DNA of 64,000 bases from Gemmatimonas sp. (GCA_013822425.1 PNKL01000003.1:1-64000), one strand, 5' to 3'. Shown: positions 26,359 to 35,379, counted from the stretch's first letter. Numbers and translations: made by a program. Notes: generated from the sequence alone by a model not told the origin.

Positions 26359-27548
26359 TTGCATGGCTCGCACCGATTCTCGTGCTCGGCATCGTGATTT
26401 TCGTTCACGAGCTCGGCCATTTTCTCGCCGCCAAATGGACCGGCGTCTACGCCCCGCGCTTCTCGCTGGGTTTTGGCCCGGCGCTGTGGAAGCGTCGGCG
26501 CGGCGAGACGGAGTACGTGCTTGCCGCGTTCCCACTGGGCGGGTACGTACGCATGGCCAGTCGGGAAGACGAAACCATGGCGGCGATCGAGGGCGGGAAG
26601 CCCGAGGGCTTAGCCTCAGAGCAGGTGCGCGCGGCGGCCGGCGCGGTCGGCGGACCGATCGGTTCGAACCCGACGGACTGGGACGAGAACGCGATGGTGC
26701 CGTTCGGTCCCAAGCCCGTGCCGCCCGAGCGCTGGTTCGAGAGCAAGCCGCTGTGGGCAAGACTGGTCATCATGCTCGCGGGCGTGACCATGAACGTGGT
26801 GCTGACGCTCACCGTGTCCACGGGGGTGTTCGCGTACTACGGCCGGTCGTACGTGCCAGCCGTGGTGGATTCGCTTGTCGCGGACATGCCGGCGCAGAGG
26901 GCCGGACTGCTGCCGGGCGACTCCATCGCCTCGATCAATGGCAAGGAGATACGGGCCTGGAGCGACCTGCTGGCCACGGTCTCGGGCTCGGCGGGCAAGG
27001 AAGTCGCGCTCGGGATCGTGCGCGGCGGGTCGCCGCTGACGCTCACCATGACGCCGGTGGCCCAGCAGGGCATGGAGGCGGCCACGGGGAAGGCCGTGAC
27101 CGTCGGTCGCGTCGGGGCGTACCCCACGAACCGCGTGGAGCGGGACCGGCTCAGCCTGGCGTCCGCGTCAGTCGCCGGCTGGCAGGCGACTTGGGCGATG
27201 GGCCGCGCGGTGGTTGGCGTGGTCGGCGGGTTATTTCGAGGGGAAATTAGTGTCAAGAATCTGGGCGGCCCCGTCATGATCGCGCGGACGTCGGTGGATG
27301 CCGCGAAGACGGGGATGGAGTCGCTGTGGGCGCTTATCGCCTTTCTCAGCATCAACTTAGCGATCCTCAACCTGTTGCCCATTCCGATCTTGGACGGTGG
27401 GCAGATACTCATGGTGCTGGCCGAAGCGGCCAAGGGCTCTCCCTTCAGCGTCCGGACCCGCGAGAATGTGATGCGGGTGGGGTTGGCGGCGATCGTGGCG
27501 CTGTTTGCGGTGGTGATGTTTAACGACCTCGTTGCGCTCTTCCGATAG
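26355..27548 (+). CDS. rseP: Site-2 zinc metalloprotease RseP
   Basis: Intramembrane protease of the S2P family, 397 residues. The first membrane helix carries the zinc motif HELGH (His18, Glu19, His22). A single PDZ domain spans about residues 170-250 (AGLLPGDSIASINGKEI), one fewer than in E. coli RseP. The C-terminal membrane segment has LNLLPIPILDGG with the third zinc ligand Asp. A Gly/Pro-rich cytoplasmic insert precedes helix 2. In other bacteria the enzyme cleaves anti-sigma factors and leftover signal peptides. It is the last gene before a long palindrome. Confidence 0.95.
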   Translation: MIAWLAPILVLGIVIFVHELGHFLAAKWTGVYAPRFSLGFGPALWKRRRGETEYVLAAFPLGGYVRMASREDETMAAIEGGKPEGLASEQVRAAAGAVGGPIGSNPTDWDENAMVPFGPKPVPPERWFESKPLWARLVIMLAGVTMNVVLTLTVSTGVFAYYGRSYVPAVVDSLVADMPAQRAGLLPGDSIASINGKEIRAWSDLLATVSGSAGKEVALGIVRGGSPLTLTMTPVAQQGMEAATGKAVTVGRVGAYPTNRVERDRLSLASASVAGWQATWAMGRAVVGVVGGLFRGEISVKNLGGPVMIARTSVDAAKTGMESLWALIAFLSINLAILNLLPIPILDGGQILMVLAEAAKGSPFSVRTRENVMRVGLAAIVALFAVVMFNDLVALFR

Positions 27549-27672
27549 AGGATTTGGACCTAGGATTGCGATTCAGGATCTCGATTGTGGATCGCGATTG
27601 GCGACGCCGACATGATCGCCAGTCGCGATTCTCAATCGAGATTCTGAATCGGAATCCTGAGTCCAAATCCTC
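27548..27672. repeat. Long imperfect palindrome, family shared with 51482-51621
   Basis: Two 57-nt arms (27548-27604 and 27616-27672) are reverse complements at about 50 of 57 positions, with an 11-nt centre. The arms are made of degenerate GGATTnnGATTC-like units. The left arm begins on the last base of the rseP stop. The outer 25 bp match the element at 51482-51621, sharing the core TGGACTCAGGATT. It would form a very stable RNA hairpin at the 3' end of the rseP transcript. Confidence 0.9.
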
Positions 27673-27689
27673 AATCGCAGTTCCGGGAC

Positions 27690-27718
27690 TTTACATCAAC
27701 GGAATGTCAGGCTAACTT
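27690..27718 (+). promoter_or_regulatory. Promoter of rpsO
   Basis: TTTACA (27690-27695), 17-bp spacer, TAACTT (27713-27718). The predicted start is near 27725, giving a leader of about 47 nt. The -10 hexamer is identical to those of rplM and mreB. Confidence 0.8.
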
Positions 27719-27771
27719 TCACTGCTACAACGGAATTGACCAAGTCACCGAAGTACGCAGGGATCACAGGA

Positions 27772-28032
27772 ATGCCTTTTGACAAGAAGCCGGCGGTCGC
27801 CACGCACCGCCGCCACGAGACCGACACGGGCTCATCGTACGTTCAGGTCGGCGTGATCACGGAACGGATCAACTATCTCACCGATCACTTCCGGGCGCAT
27901 GCCAAGGACCACCACGGCCGCCGCGGGCTGCTGAAGCTCGTCGGCCGGCGCCGTCGCCTGCTGGATTACCTCAAGCGCACGGACGTCGATGGGTACCGGA
28001 AGCTCATCGCAGACCTGGGCCTGCGTTACTAA
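27772..28032 (+). CDS. rpsO: 30S ribosomal protein S15
   Basis: 86 residues. Family motifs are [23 protein letters not shown], the [22 protein letters not shown] helix pair and a short C-terminus. ATG 27772 is chosen over an in-frame TTG at 27736 because it puts DTGS at the usual position (about residue 18-21). It pairs with pnp downstream, as in most bacteria. Confidence 0.96.
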   Translation: MPFDKKPAVATHRRHETDTGSSYVQVGVITERINYLTDHFRAHAKDHHGRRGLLKLVGRRRRLLDYLKRTDVDGYRKLIADLGLRY

Positions 28033-28050
28033 GAACCACACAGCGCTTTT

Positions 28051-28086
28051 CGCGCGGGCGCATCATGGCGGCCCGCGCGTTTTGCG
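28051..28086 (+). terminator. Terminator/attenuator between rpsO and pnp
   Basis: Nine-bp GC-only stem (28051-28059 with 28071-28079), an 11-nt loop, then TTTTGCGTT. In E. coli the same spacer carries a partial terminator and RNase III processing hairpin; the position fits that arrangement. Confidence 0.8.
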
Positions 28087-28107
28087 TTCTACCGAGAAAC
28101 ACCACAC

Positions 28108-30405
28108 ATGATGCATCGCATTGAGCGGACCTTTGCCGGCCGTCGCCTGGTCATCGAGACGGGGCGCATGGCCAAGCAGGCCGCGGGCTCGGCGCTCGTC
28201 ACGTTCGGCGAGACGATGGTCCTCGCCGCCGTCACGGTGAGCGACAAGCGCAGCACGCTCCCGTTCTTCCCGCTGACCGTCGAGTACAAGGAAAAGACCT
28301 ACGCTGCGGGCAAGATCCCGGGCGGCTTCATCAAGCGTGAAGGGCGCCCGCGTGACGAGGAAATCCTCTCGTGCCGCATTATCGACCGCTCGATCCGGCC
28401 GCTCTTCCCCGAAGGCTTCCAGAACGAGGTCCAGGTCTTCATCTACGTCATCTCGGCGGACCAGGAGAACGACGCCGACGTGCTCGGCCTGCTGGCCACG
28501 TCGTTCGCGCTCAGCGCGTCGCGCATTCCGTGGGCCGGCCCGATCGCCGGCGTGCGCGTGGGGCGCGTCGAGGACAAGTGGGTGCTGAACCCGACGTTCC
28601 AGGCGCTCGAGTTCTCGGACATGGACCTCATGGTCGCCGGCTCGCAGGACTCGATCATGATGGTCGAGGGCGGCGCGCTCGAGATCAGCGAAGACGACGT
28701 CATCGAGGGCCTTGGCATCGCGCAGCGCGGCATCAAGGAGCTCATTGCGATGCAGGAAGAGCTCCTCGCGAAGCTCACGGTCGAGAAGATGGCGTGGACG
28801 AAGGCCGAGACGCCGGACGACGTGCTGAAGACGGTCACGAAGGCCGCCAAGGCGAAGATCGAGGCCGCGATCAACCAGAAGGAGAAGCACAGCCGCATCC
28901 AGGCCGTCGAGGCCGTGAAGGACGCGGTGAAGGAAGAGCTGGCCGCCACGCTCGAGCCGGAACAGGTGCCGTTCATCGGCGCCGTGCTCGGCGACCTCGA
29001 GTACAACGCGCTGCGCGACCAGGTGCTCTCGACGGGGCTCCGCGTCGACGGCCGCAAGCCGACCGAAGTGCGGCCGATCAGCATCGACACCAGCGTGCTC
29101 CCGCGCGCCCACGGCTCGGCGCTCTTCACGCGCGGCCAGACGCAGGCGCTGGTGGCGGCGACGCTCGGCACCGGCAACGACGTGCAGCGCATGGATTCGA
29201 TCGACACGGCCAAGGAGACCACCAAGGCCTTCATGCTGCACTACAACTTCCCGCCGTTCTCGACGGGTGAAGTGAAGATGATGCGCGGCACCAGCCGGCG
29301 CGAAATCGGCCACGGCAACCTCGCCGAACGCGCCATCCAGGGCGTGCTCCCCGACTTCGCCGACTTTCCGTACACGATCCGCATTGTCTCGGACGTGCTC
29401 GAATCGAACGGCTCGTCGTCCATGGCGTCGGTCTGCGGCGCCTCGCTCTCGTGCTTCGACGCGGGCATCCCGCTGAAGGGCGCGGTGGCCGGTGTCGCCA
29501 TGGGCCTGATCAAGGAAGGGAAGAAGTACGCGATCCTCACCGACATCCTCGGCACCGAGGACCACCTCGGCGACATGGACTTCAAGGTCGCCGGGACGAA
29601 GGACGGCATCACGTCCATCCAGATGGACATCAAGATCCAGGGGCTCGACCTCAAGATCATGGGTGAGGCGCTGGCGCAGGCGAAGCTGGGCCGCCTGCAC
29701 ATCCTCGGCGAGATGGAGAAGGCTATTGAGGCACCGCGCGCGGAACTGAGCAAGTGGGCGCCGCGCATCGTGACGATGCACATCAACCCCGAGAAGATCG
29801 GCGACCTGATCGGTCCGAAGGGCAAGACGATCCGCGGCATCCAGGAAGAGACGGGCGCGGAACTGACGGTGGACGACGCGGGCCTGGTGACCATCGCGGC
29901 CGTGGGCGGCGAGGCGATGGAGCGCGCGCGTCAGATGGTGGCGGCGATCACCGCCGAGCCGGAAGTGGGCCTGACGTACCAGGGCACGGTCAAGAGCGTG
30001 ACCGCGTTCGGCGCATTCATCGAGATCATGCCGGGCACCGAGGCGCTGCTGCACGTCTCCGAGATGCGCCATACGCGCGTCGAGAAGCCGGAAGACGTGG
30101 TGAAGAAGGGCGAAGTGGTGACGGTGAAGCTGGTGGAGCGCGACGAGCGCGGCCGCCTGCGCCTGTCCATGAAAGCGCTGCTTCCGAAGCCGGCCGCCGG
30201 CGAGACCGGCGCCGCCTCGGCGCCCACCGTCGCGCCCGAGGGCGATGCCTACGCCACGACCGAGGGCGCGCCTGCTCTGCAGGCGGCGCCGGCGGCCGAG
30301 GGCGAGGAGCGCCACGAGCGGCCGCGGCGTGACGGCGGCGACCGCGGCGACCGCGGCGGCCGTGGTGGCCGTGGCGGCCGTGGCGGGCGCGGACCCCGCA
30401 AGTAG
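28108..30405 (+). CDS. pnp: Polynucleotide phosphorylase
   Basis: Phosphorolytic 3'-5' exoribonuclease, 765 residues. Two RNase PH domains (about 1-220 and 310-545) flank an all-helical linker. The second carries the catalytic core with TSRREIGHGNLAERA and SDVLESNGSSSMASVCG. A KH domain (IGPKGKTIRGIQEETG) and an S1 domain (GTVKSVTAFGAFIEIMPGTEALLHVSEM) follow. An added C-terminal tail is acidic and then RGG-rich (residues about 720-765), possibly an RNA-binding tail. A second ATG lies at 28111. Confidence 0.97.
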   Translation: MMHRIERTFAGRRLVIETGRMAKQAAGSALVTFGETMVLAAVTVSDKRSTLPFFPLTVEYKEKTYAAGKIPGGFIKREGRPRDEEILSCRIIDRSIRPLFPEGFQNEVQVFIYVISADQENDADVLGLLATSFALSASRIPWAGPIAGVRVGRVEDKWVLNPTFQALEFSDMDLMVAGSQDSIMMVEGGALEISEDDVIEGLGIAQRGIKELIAMQEELLAKLTVEKMAWTKAETPDDVLKTVTKAAKAKIEAAINQKEKHSRIQAVEAVKDAVKEELAATLEPEQVPFIGAVLGDLEYNALRDQVLSTGLRVDGRKPTEVRPISIDTSVLPRAHGSALFTRGQTQALVAATLGTGNDVQRMDSIDTAKETTKAFMLHYNFPPFSTGEVKMMRGTSRREIGHGNLAERAIQGVLPDFADFPYTIRIVSDVLESNGSSSMASVCGASLSCFDAGIPLKGAVAGVAMGLIKEGKKYAILTDILGTEDHLGDMDFKVAGTKDGITSIQMDIKIQGLDLKIMGEALAQAKLGRLHILGEMEKAIEAPRAELSKWAPRIVTMHINPEKIGDLIGPKGKTIRGIQEETGAELTVDDAGLVTIAAVGGEAMERARQMVAAITAEPEVGLTYQGTVKSVTAFGAFIEIMPGTEALLHVSEMRHTRVEKPEDVVKKGEVVTVKLVERDERGRLRLSMKALLPKPAAGETGAASAPTVAPEGDAYATTEGAPALQAAPAAEGEERHERPRRDGGDRGDRGGRGGRGGRGGRGPRK

Positions 30406-30407
30406 CC

Positions 30408-31667
30408 ATGACACAGCCCCCCGCCCCAGAGTCGGGGGTGCAGCGCACCGTGCTGCCCAACGGACTGACCGTGCTCTCGGAGTTCTATCCGGGCGTGCGG
30501 TCCGTTGCGTTGGGCGCCTGGGTGCGCGCGGCGTCGGTGCACGAGCCGCGCGAGGTGATGGGCGTCTCGCACCTGCTCGAGCACCTCGTCTTCAAGGGCA
30601 CGGAGCGCCGCAACGCGCACCAGCTCGCCCTGTCGCTGGAATCGCTGGGCGGTTCGCTGGACGCGTACACGTCGCGTGAGCACACGTCGTTCCAGGCGCG
30701 GGTGCTCGACGAGCACCTGCCGCAGGCCGCGGACGTGATGTTCGACCTGATGTTCCGCCCGCTGCTGCGCGCGGAGGACCTGCGGCTCGAACGCAAGGTC
30801 GTGCTGGAGGAGATCTCCATGGTGGAGGACACACCGGACGATCTCGTCTTCGAGATGCACAACGAGGCGCTGTGGGGCACGCACCCGATGGGCTACACGA
30901 TCCTCGGGACGCGCGAGACCGTGGCCAACATGAAGCTGGACGACCTGCGGGCGCTGCATGCGCGGGCGTACCATCCGCCGCATGTCGTGGTGTCGGCCGC
31001 GGGCAATGTGACGCACGAGCACCTGCTCGCCGTGCTCGCCGAGGCCGGGTGGGCGAACCTGCCGCGCGGCGACGATACCCCGATGGTCGAGGTGGCCGCC
31101 GTGCCGCTTGCGCCGGCCGTGCGCCACGTGGACCGGGATGGCGCGCAGTGCCATGTCGTGCTTGGCTCGGCGACGGTGCCGCATCGCGACGAGCGGCGCT
31201 ATGCGCTGATGCTCGTGGACACGCTGCTGGGTGGCGGGATGAGCTCGCGGCTGTTCCAGCGGGTGCGCGAGGAACTGGGGCTGGCGTACAGCGTCTACAC
31301 CTTCCAGAGCTTCCACTCGCTGGCGGGTGCGCACGGCGTGTACGTGGGGACGGCGCCGGAGACGCGCGCCGACGCGCTGGCGGCGGTGCTGGAAGAGTTG
31401 CAGCGGGTGTCGGACGCCGGCATCACCGAGCAGGAACTCGCGCAGGGGCGCCAGCAGCTCAAGGGGCAGATCACACTGGGCCTGGAGAGCCCGTCGGCGC
31501 GGATGTATCGCCTGGCGTCGGTGGAGCTGTATCACGAACCGTTCCGCCCGCTCGACGAGGTGCTGCGGCGCGTCGATGCGATCGACGTGGATGCGGCGAG
31601 CGCGGCCTGCGCGGAGTTCTTTCGGCCGGAGCGGCAGACGGTGGTGAGCTTGGGGCCGAAGGGCTGA
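30408..31667 (+). CDS. M16-family zinc peptidase
   Basis: 419 residues, a single-chain processing-peptidase-like protein of the pitrilysin/insulinase family. The inverted zinc motif HLLEH (His55, Glu58, His59) lies in VSHLLEHLVFKGT, and the third ligand is probably the Glu of VLEEISMVEDTPDD. The C-half holds LLGGGMSSRLFQRVREELGLAYSV, the family's substrate-binding hallmark. It sits 2 nt after pnp, as in many bacteria where it is annotated YmxG/PqqL-like. No signal peptide is seen, so it is probably cytoplasmic. The substrate is unknown. Confidence 0.92.
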   Translation: MTQPPAPESGVQRTVLPNGLTVLSEFYPGVRSVALGAWVRAASVHEPREVMGVSHLLEHLVFKGTERRNAHQLALSLESLGGSLDAYTSREHTSFQARVLDEHLPQAADVMFDLMFRPLLRAEDLRLERKVVLEEISMVEDTPDDLVFEMHNEALWGTHPMGYTILGTRETVANMKLDDLRALHARAYHPPHVVVSAAGNVTHEHLLAVLAEAGWANLPRGDDTPMVEVAAVPLAPAVRHVDRDGAQCHVVLGSATVPHRDERRYALMLVDTLLGGGMSSRLFQRVREELGLAYSVYTFQSFHSLAGAHGVYVGTAPETRADALAAVLEELQRVSDAGITEQELAQGRQQLKGQITLGLESPSARMYRLASVELYHEPFRPLDEVLRRVDAIDVDAASAACAEFFRPERQTVVSLGPKG

Positions 31668-31670
31668 CGG

Positions 31671-31712
31671 CAGACGGCAGACGGCAGACGGCAGACGGCA
31701 GACGGCAGACGG
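31671..31712. repeat. CAGACGG heptamer tandem array
   Basis: Six exact 7-bp copies start 4 bp after the protease stop codon. The array lies against a CDS end that itself contains GGCAGACGG (about 31633-31641). Unlike the copy at 20203, no inverted CCGTCTG arm follows, so it would not fold into a hairpin. Confidence 0.95.
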
Positions 31713-31851
31713 CAGCGACTCGCGCCGCACCGATCGGTCAACGGGGATTTGCCTGACTCCGTTTAGGGGAAAGTCGAGTGTCCCCGTTCCGCGGAATTGT
31801 GATAGAATTCAAGTGCTGTTTTTCCCTGACCTTTCAACTCGCAATCATACC

Positions 31852-32964
31852 ATGCGCATCGGCATCCCGAAGGAAATCAAGACGAACGAAGACCGCGTCT
31901 CTTGCGTCCCCGCCGGGGTCGAGGCGCTCGTGTCGGCTGGCCATACCGTGTACGTCGAGAAATCAGCGGGCGAGGGGAGCGGCTTCAGCGATGAGCAGTA
32001 CGTCGCCGTCGGCGCCAAGATACTCAAGACCGCGGACGAGGTGTGGCTGGAAGCCGAGATGATCATCAAGGTGAAGGAGCCCATCGCCGTCGAGTGGCCG
32101 CGGATGCGCAAGGGGCAGACGATCTTCACGTACTTCCACTTTGCCGCGGACGAGCAACTGACGAAGGCGCACGTCGACTCCGGCGCGACCTGCGTCGCGT
32201 ACGAGACCGTCGAACTGGCGAACGGCGACCTGCCGCTGCTGATCCCGATGTCGGAAGTGGCCGGCCGCATGGCGGTGCAGGAAGGGGCGAAGTATCTCGA
32301 GAAGCTGTACGGCGGCCTCGGCCTGCTGCTGGGCGGCGTGCCGGGCGTGACGCCGGCGAACGTCGTGGTGCTCGGCGGCGGCATCGTGGGCATCAACGCG
32401 GCGAAGATGGCGGCGGGCATGGGCGCGAAGGTCACGATCCTCGACCTGTCGCTGCCGCGGCTTCGCTACCTGAGCGACGTGATGCCGGCGAACGTGACGA
32501 TGATCTACAGCAACCGCCACAACATCCTCGAGCAGATCTCGACGGCCGACCTCGTGATCGGCGGCGTGCTGATCCCGGGCGCCAAGGCGCCGAAGCTGAT
32601 CCGCCGCGATGACCTGAAGCTCATGAAGAAGGGATCGGTGATCGTGGACGTGGCGATTGACCAGGGAGGCTGCGTGGAGACGATCCACGCGACGACGCAC
32701 GAGAACCCGGTCTACGTGGTGGACGACGTGATCCACTACGGCGTGGCCAACATGCCGGGCGGCGTGCCGCGCACCTCGACGCTGGCGCTGACCAACGCGA
32801 CGCTGCCGTACGCCCTGACGCTGGCGAACAAGGGATGGAAGCAGGCGTGCAAGGATGACAAGGCGCTGCTGATGGGCCTGAACGTCATCGCCGGCAAGGT
32901 GACCTATAAGGGTGTCGCGGAAGCCTTTGGGATGGCGTACGTGGCTCCGGAATCGTTCCTCTAA
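31852..32964 (+). CDS. ald: Alanine dehydrogenase
   Basis: NAD-dependent interconversion of L-alanine and pyruvate plus ammonia, 370 residues. Diagnostic features are the N-terminus MRIGIPKEIKTNEDRVSCVPAG, FTYFHFAAD with the catalytic His, the Rossmann loop VVLGGGIVGINAAKMAAG, and HYGVANMPGGVPRTSTLALTNATLPY. Monocistronic by appearance. A possible -10 (TAGAAT, 31803-31808) lies about 45 nt upstream, but no good -35 matches it. A hairpin terminator follows within 45 nt. Confidence 0.96.
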   Translation: MRIGIPKEIKTNEDRVSCVPAGVEALVSAGHTVYVEKSAGEGSGFSDEQYVAVGAKILKTADEVWLEAEMIIKVKEPIAVEWPRMRKGQTIFTYFHFAADEQLTKAHVDSGATCVAYETVELANGDLPLLIPMSEVAGRMAVQEGAKYLEKLYGGLGLLLGGVPGVTPANVVVLGGGIVGINAAKMAAGMGAKVTILDLSLPRLRYLSDVMPANVTMIYSNRHNILEQISTADLVIGGVLIPGAKAPKLIRRDDLKLMKKGSVIVDVAIDQGGCVETIHATTHENPVYVVDDVIHYGVANMPGGVPRTSTLALTNATLPYALTLANKGWKQACKDDKALLMGLNVIAGKVTYKGVAEAFGMAYVAPESFL

Positions 32965-33228
32965 GAGAAACAACAGAGAGACAACAGAGAGACAACAGAG
33001 AGACAACAGAGGGTCCGGCGCCTGGGTGCCGGGCCCTCTGGCTTTGCCTGCGGGGTGGGGCGGCGGGGCGGGGGGCGAGGGCGGCTGGCTGCCGGCGCCT
33101 GGGCGCGCGGCCCGGTCGCGCGCCGACCTGGAACCGCCCCAGCCGGAACGCGCCCATGTAGGACGCACACCTCTGTTGTTTCTCTGTTGTCTCTCTGTTG
33201 TCTCTCTGTTGTCTCTCTGTTGTCTCTC
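32964..33228. repeat. Inverted pair of 11-bp tandem arrays
   Basis: Four to five copies of an 11-bp unit (AGAGACAACAG type) fill 32964-33011. At least five copies of its reverse complement (CTGTTGTCTCT type) fill 33170-33228. One variant copy (with AAACAAC) lies at the outer end of the left array and one (TTGTTTCTC) at the inner end of the right. The arms could form a stem of nearly 50 bp around a 158-nt GC-rich centre. The element fills most of the 375-bp gene-free gap between ald and mreB; the rest holds the ald terminator and the mreB promoter. Confidence 0.93.
33008..33039 (+). terminator. Terminator-like hairpin of ald
   Basis: A 12-bp stem with one G-T pair (33008-33019 with 33028-33039) and an 8-nt loop. 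It overlaps the last repeat unit of the left array. Only a short T-run (CTTTG) follows. Confidence 0.65.
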
Positions 33229-33231
33229 TAC

Positions 33232-33260
33232 TTGTCGCCCCTTCGGCCGCCACCTAACTT
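33232..33260 (+). promoter_or_regulatory. Promoter of the mreBCD-mrdA-rodA operon
   Basis: TTGTCG (33232-33237), 17-bp spacer, TAACTT (33255-33260). The start would be near 33267, a 73-nt leader. The -35 begins 4 nt after the right repeat array, so array changes could affect the upstream promoter region. Confidence 0.75.
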
Positions 33261-33339
33261 TCCCCGCGTCCGCCGCCCGCCCTCAATAGTAGCCCGCCCC
33301 GAGCCGATCGCGCTTCGCCGTGATCGCGCGTGAGTGTCC

Positions 33340-34383
33340 ATGCGCTGGAATTTCCCGTTCTTCAAGTCCGGATCCCTGTTTCCCGCGAACGCGATCGCCG
33401 TTGACCTCGGCACGGCGAACACGCTCGTGTACGTGAAGGGCGAGGGCATCGTGCTCAACGAACCGTCGGTCGTTGCGATGGATCGCGAGACGAAGAAGAT
33501 CAAGGGCGTGGGCCTCGAGGCGAAGCGCATGCTCGGCCGCACGCCGGAGGGGATCATCGCGGTGCGCCCCATGAAGGACGGCGTGATCGCCGACTTCGAA
33601 GTCACCGAGAAGATGCTGCGCTACTTTCTCGAACTGATCATCGAGAAGCACGTCTTTCGCGTGAAGCCGCGCGTGATCGTCTGCGTGCCGTCAGGGATCA
33701 CCGAGGTGGAGAAGCGCGCGGTGCGCGACTCGGCGCTCGGCGCCGGTGCGAAGGAAGTGTTCATGGTGGCCGAGCCGATGGCGGCGGCGATCGGTGTGGG
33801 CCTCCCGGTGGAGACGCCGACCGGCAACATGGTGATCGACATCGGCGGTGGCACGACGGAGATCGCGGTGATCGCGCTGAGCGGCATCGTGAGCGACACG
33901 TCCATCCGCACCGGCGGCGACGAGATGGACACGAGCATCGTGCAGTTCATGCGCTCGTCGTACAACCTGCTGATCGGCGAGCCGACGGCGGAGATGATCA
34001 AGATCCAGATCGGCTCGGCGGCGCCGATGGGCGAGGAGCGCGAGATGGAGGTGAAGGGGCGCGACCTCGTGTCGGGCATCCCGAAAACGGTGCGCGTGCA
34101 CAGCTCCGAGGTGCGCGATGCGATGCAGCAGCCGATCCAGCAGATCGTGGACGCCGTGCGCCGCGCGCTCGAGATCACGCCGCCGGAGCTGGCCAGCGAC
34201 ATCGTGGACCGCGGCATCGTGATGACCGGCGGCGGTGCGCTGATCCGCGGCCTGGACGTGCTGCTGACGCAGGAGACGGGGCTCCCGATCCACGTTGACG
34301 AGGATCCGCTGACGTGCGTGGTGCGCGGCACGGGGCGGATTCTCGACGACGAAGCGAAGTACTGGTCGGTCCTCTCCACCTAG
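33340..34383 (+). CDS. mreB: Rod shape-determining protein MreB
   Basis: Bacterial actin guiding lateral cell-wall synthesis, 347 residues. Phosphate-1 motif [30 protein letters not shown], phosphate-2 motif [15 protein letters not shown] and adenosine motif [15 protein letters not shown] are intact. The amphipathic N-terminus is [12 protein letters not shown] at 33334 would add two residues. First gene of the rod complex operon. Confidence 0.97.
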   Translation: MRWNFPFFKSGSLFPANAIAVDLGTANTLVYVKGEGIVLNEPSVVAMDRETKKIKGVGLEAKRMLGRTPEGIIAVRPMKDGVIADFEVTEKMLRYFLELIIEKHVFRVKPRVIVCVPSGITEVEKRAVRDSALGAGAKEVFMVAEPMAAAIGVGLPVETPTGNMVIDIGGGTTEIAVIALSGIVSDTSIRTGGDEMDTSIVQFMRSSYNLLIGEPTAEMIKIQIGSAAPMGEEREMEVKGRDLVSGIPKTVRVHSSEVRDAMQQPIQQIVDAVRRALEITPPELASDIVDRGIVMTGGGALIRGLDVLLTQETGLPIHVDEDPLTCVVRGTGRILDDEAKYWSVLST

Positions 34384-34389
34384 CGCACG

Positions 34390-35379
34390 GTGCCGCGACC
34401 GGCACGCATCTCCTCCCGCGCGGACCAGGCGATGCTCGTCGCCTGCGTGCTGCTCTCGCTCGTGGCCCTCGTCCTGCCCGCGAACGTCCGGTCGTCCGTG
34501 GCCGGCGCCCTCCGCGGCACGGTGGCGGTGCCGCTGGCGTCGCTGCAGGAGCGCGCGGAGGTCTCGCGCCGCGCGGTGCTGGCCTACGATGCCTCCGTTC
34601 GCGTGGCCGACAGCATTCGGCTGCGGGCGAGCCAGGCCGACGTGGCGGCGGCGGAGAACGAGCGGTTGCGCCGCCTGCTGGGCTTGGGCGCGGCGCTGAA
34701 ATGGGGGTTCGTCCCCGCGGAGGCCCTGCACGGTCGCGGCCTCGGTGACGACTTCATGTTGACGCTGACGGTGGGACGCAACGAGGGCGTCGAGCCGTTC
34801 AGCGCCGTCGTCGCGCCCGAGGGATTGGTGGGCATGATCCAGACCGTGGACGCGCGCTCGTCGGTGGCCATCGTCTGGCCGCATCCCGACTTTCGCGTGA
34901 GCGCGATGTCGGCCGACGGCACGGCATTCGGCATCGTGTATCCGCATCTCGGGGTGGGGGCGACGCGCTTCCTGCTCGAGCTGCGCGGCGTCGCGTTCCG
35001 CAACGCGCTGCGCCCAGGGACGCTGATCGTGAGCGCTGGCCTTGGCGGGGTCTACCCGCGCGGCCTCCCGGTGGGCACGGTGCTGTCGGAGCTCGAGACT
35101 GCCGAGGGGTGGGCGCGGAACTACCTCCTGCGCCCGGCCGTGCGGCCTGCGGACGCCACGGCGGTCATGGTCGTGCAGCCGCGACGCGCCAAGGAAGGCG
35201 TGTCGGCCGCGTGGCAGGCGGCGGTGGACAGCGCCCTCCGCCTGGTGGTGTCGGCAGGCGACTCGCTGGCGCAGCGCCGAGCCGATTCGCTGGCGACCGC
35301 GGAGCGACAGCGGCTGGACTCGTTGCAGGCGCTGCGCCCGCGTCCCGACTCGTCGGACTCGCCGGGAGTCGCGCCGTGA
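34390..35379 (+). CDS. mreC: Rod shape-determining protein MreC
   Basis: Periplasmic scaffold of the elongasome, 329 residues. One N-terminal membrane helix (about 14-33) is followed by a coiled coil with AAENERLRRLLGL and the beta-barrel core (GRNEGVEPFSAVVAPEGLVGMI, GVYPRGLPVGTV). The C-terminal 60 residues form a charged Ala/Arg/Ser tail beyond the conserved core. GTG start 6 nt after mreB; the stop overlaps the mreD GTG. Confidence 0.93.
   Translation: MPRPARISSRADQAMLVACVLLSLVALVLPANVRSSVAGALRGTVAVPLASLQERAEVSRRAVLAYDASVRVADSIRLRASQADVAAAENERLRRLLGLGAALKWGFVPAEALHGRGLGDDFMLTLTVGRNEGVEPFSAVVAPEGLVGMIQTVDARSSVAIVWPHPDFRVSAMSADGTAFGIVYPHLGVGATRFLLELRGVAFRNALRPGTLIVSAGLGGVYPRGLPVGTVLSELETAEGWARNYLLRPAVRPADATAVMVVQPRRAKEGVSAAWQAAVDSALRLVVSAGDSLAQRRADSLATAERQRLDSLQALRPRPDSSDSPGVAP

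Noticed and set aside
31671-31712. CRISPR or attachment-site repeats after the protease gene
   Set aside because: Seven-bp units without spacers, and no integrase, phage or transposase gene in the window.
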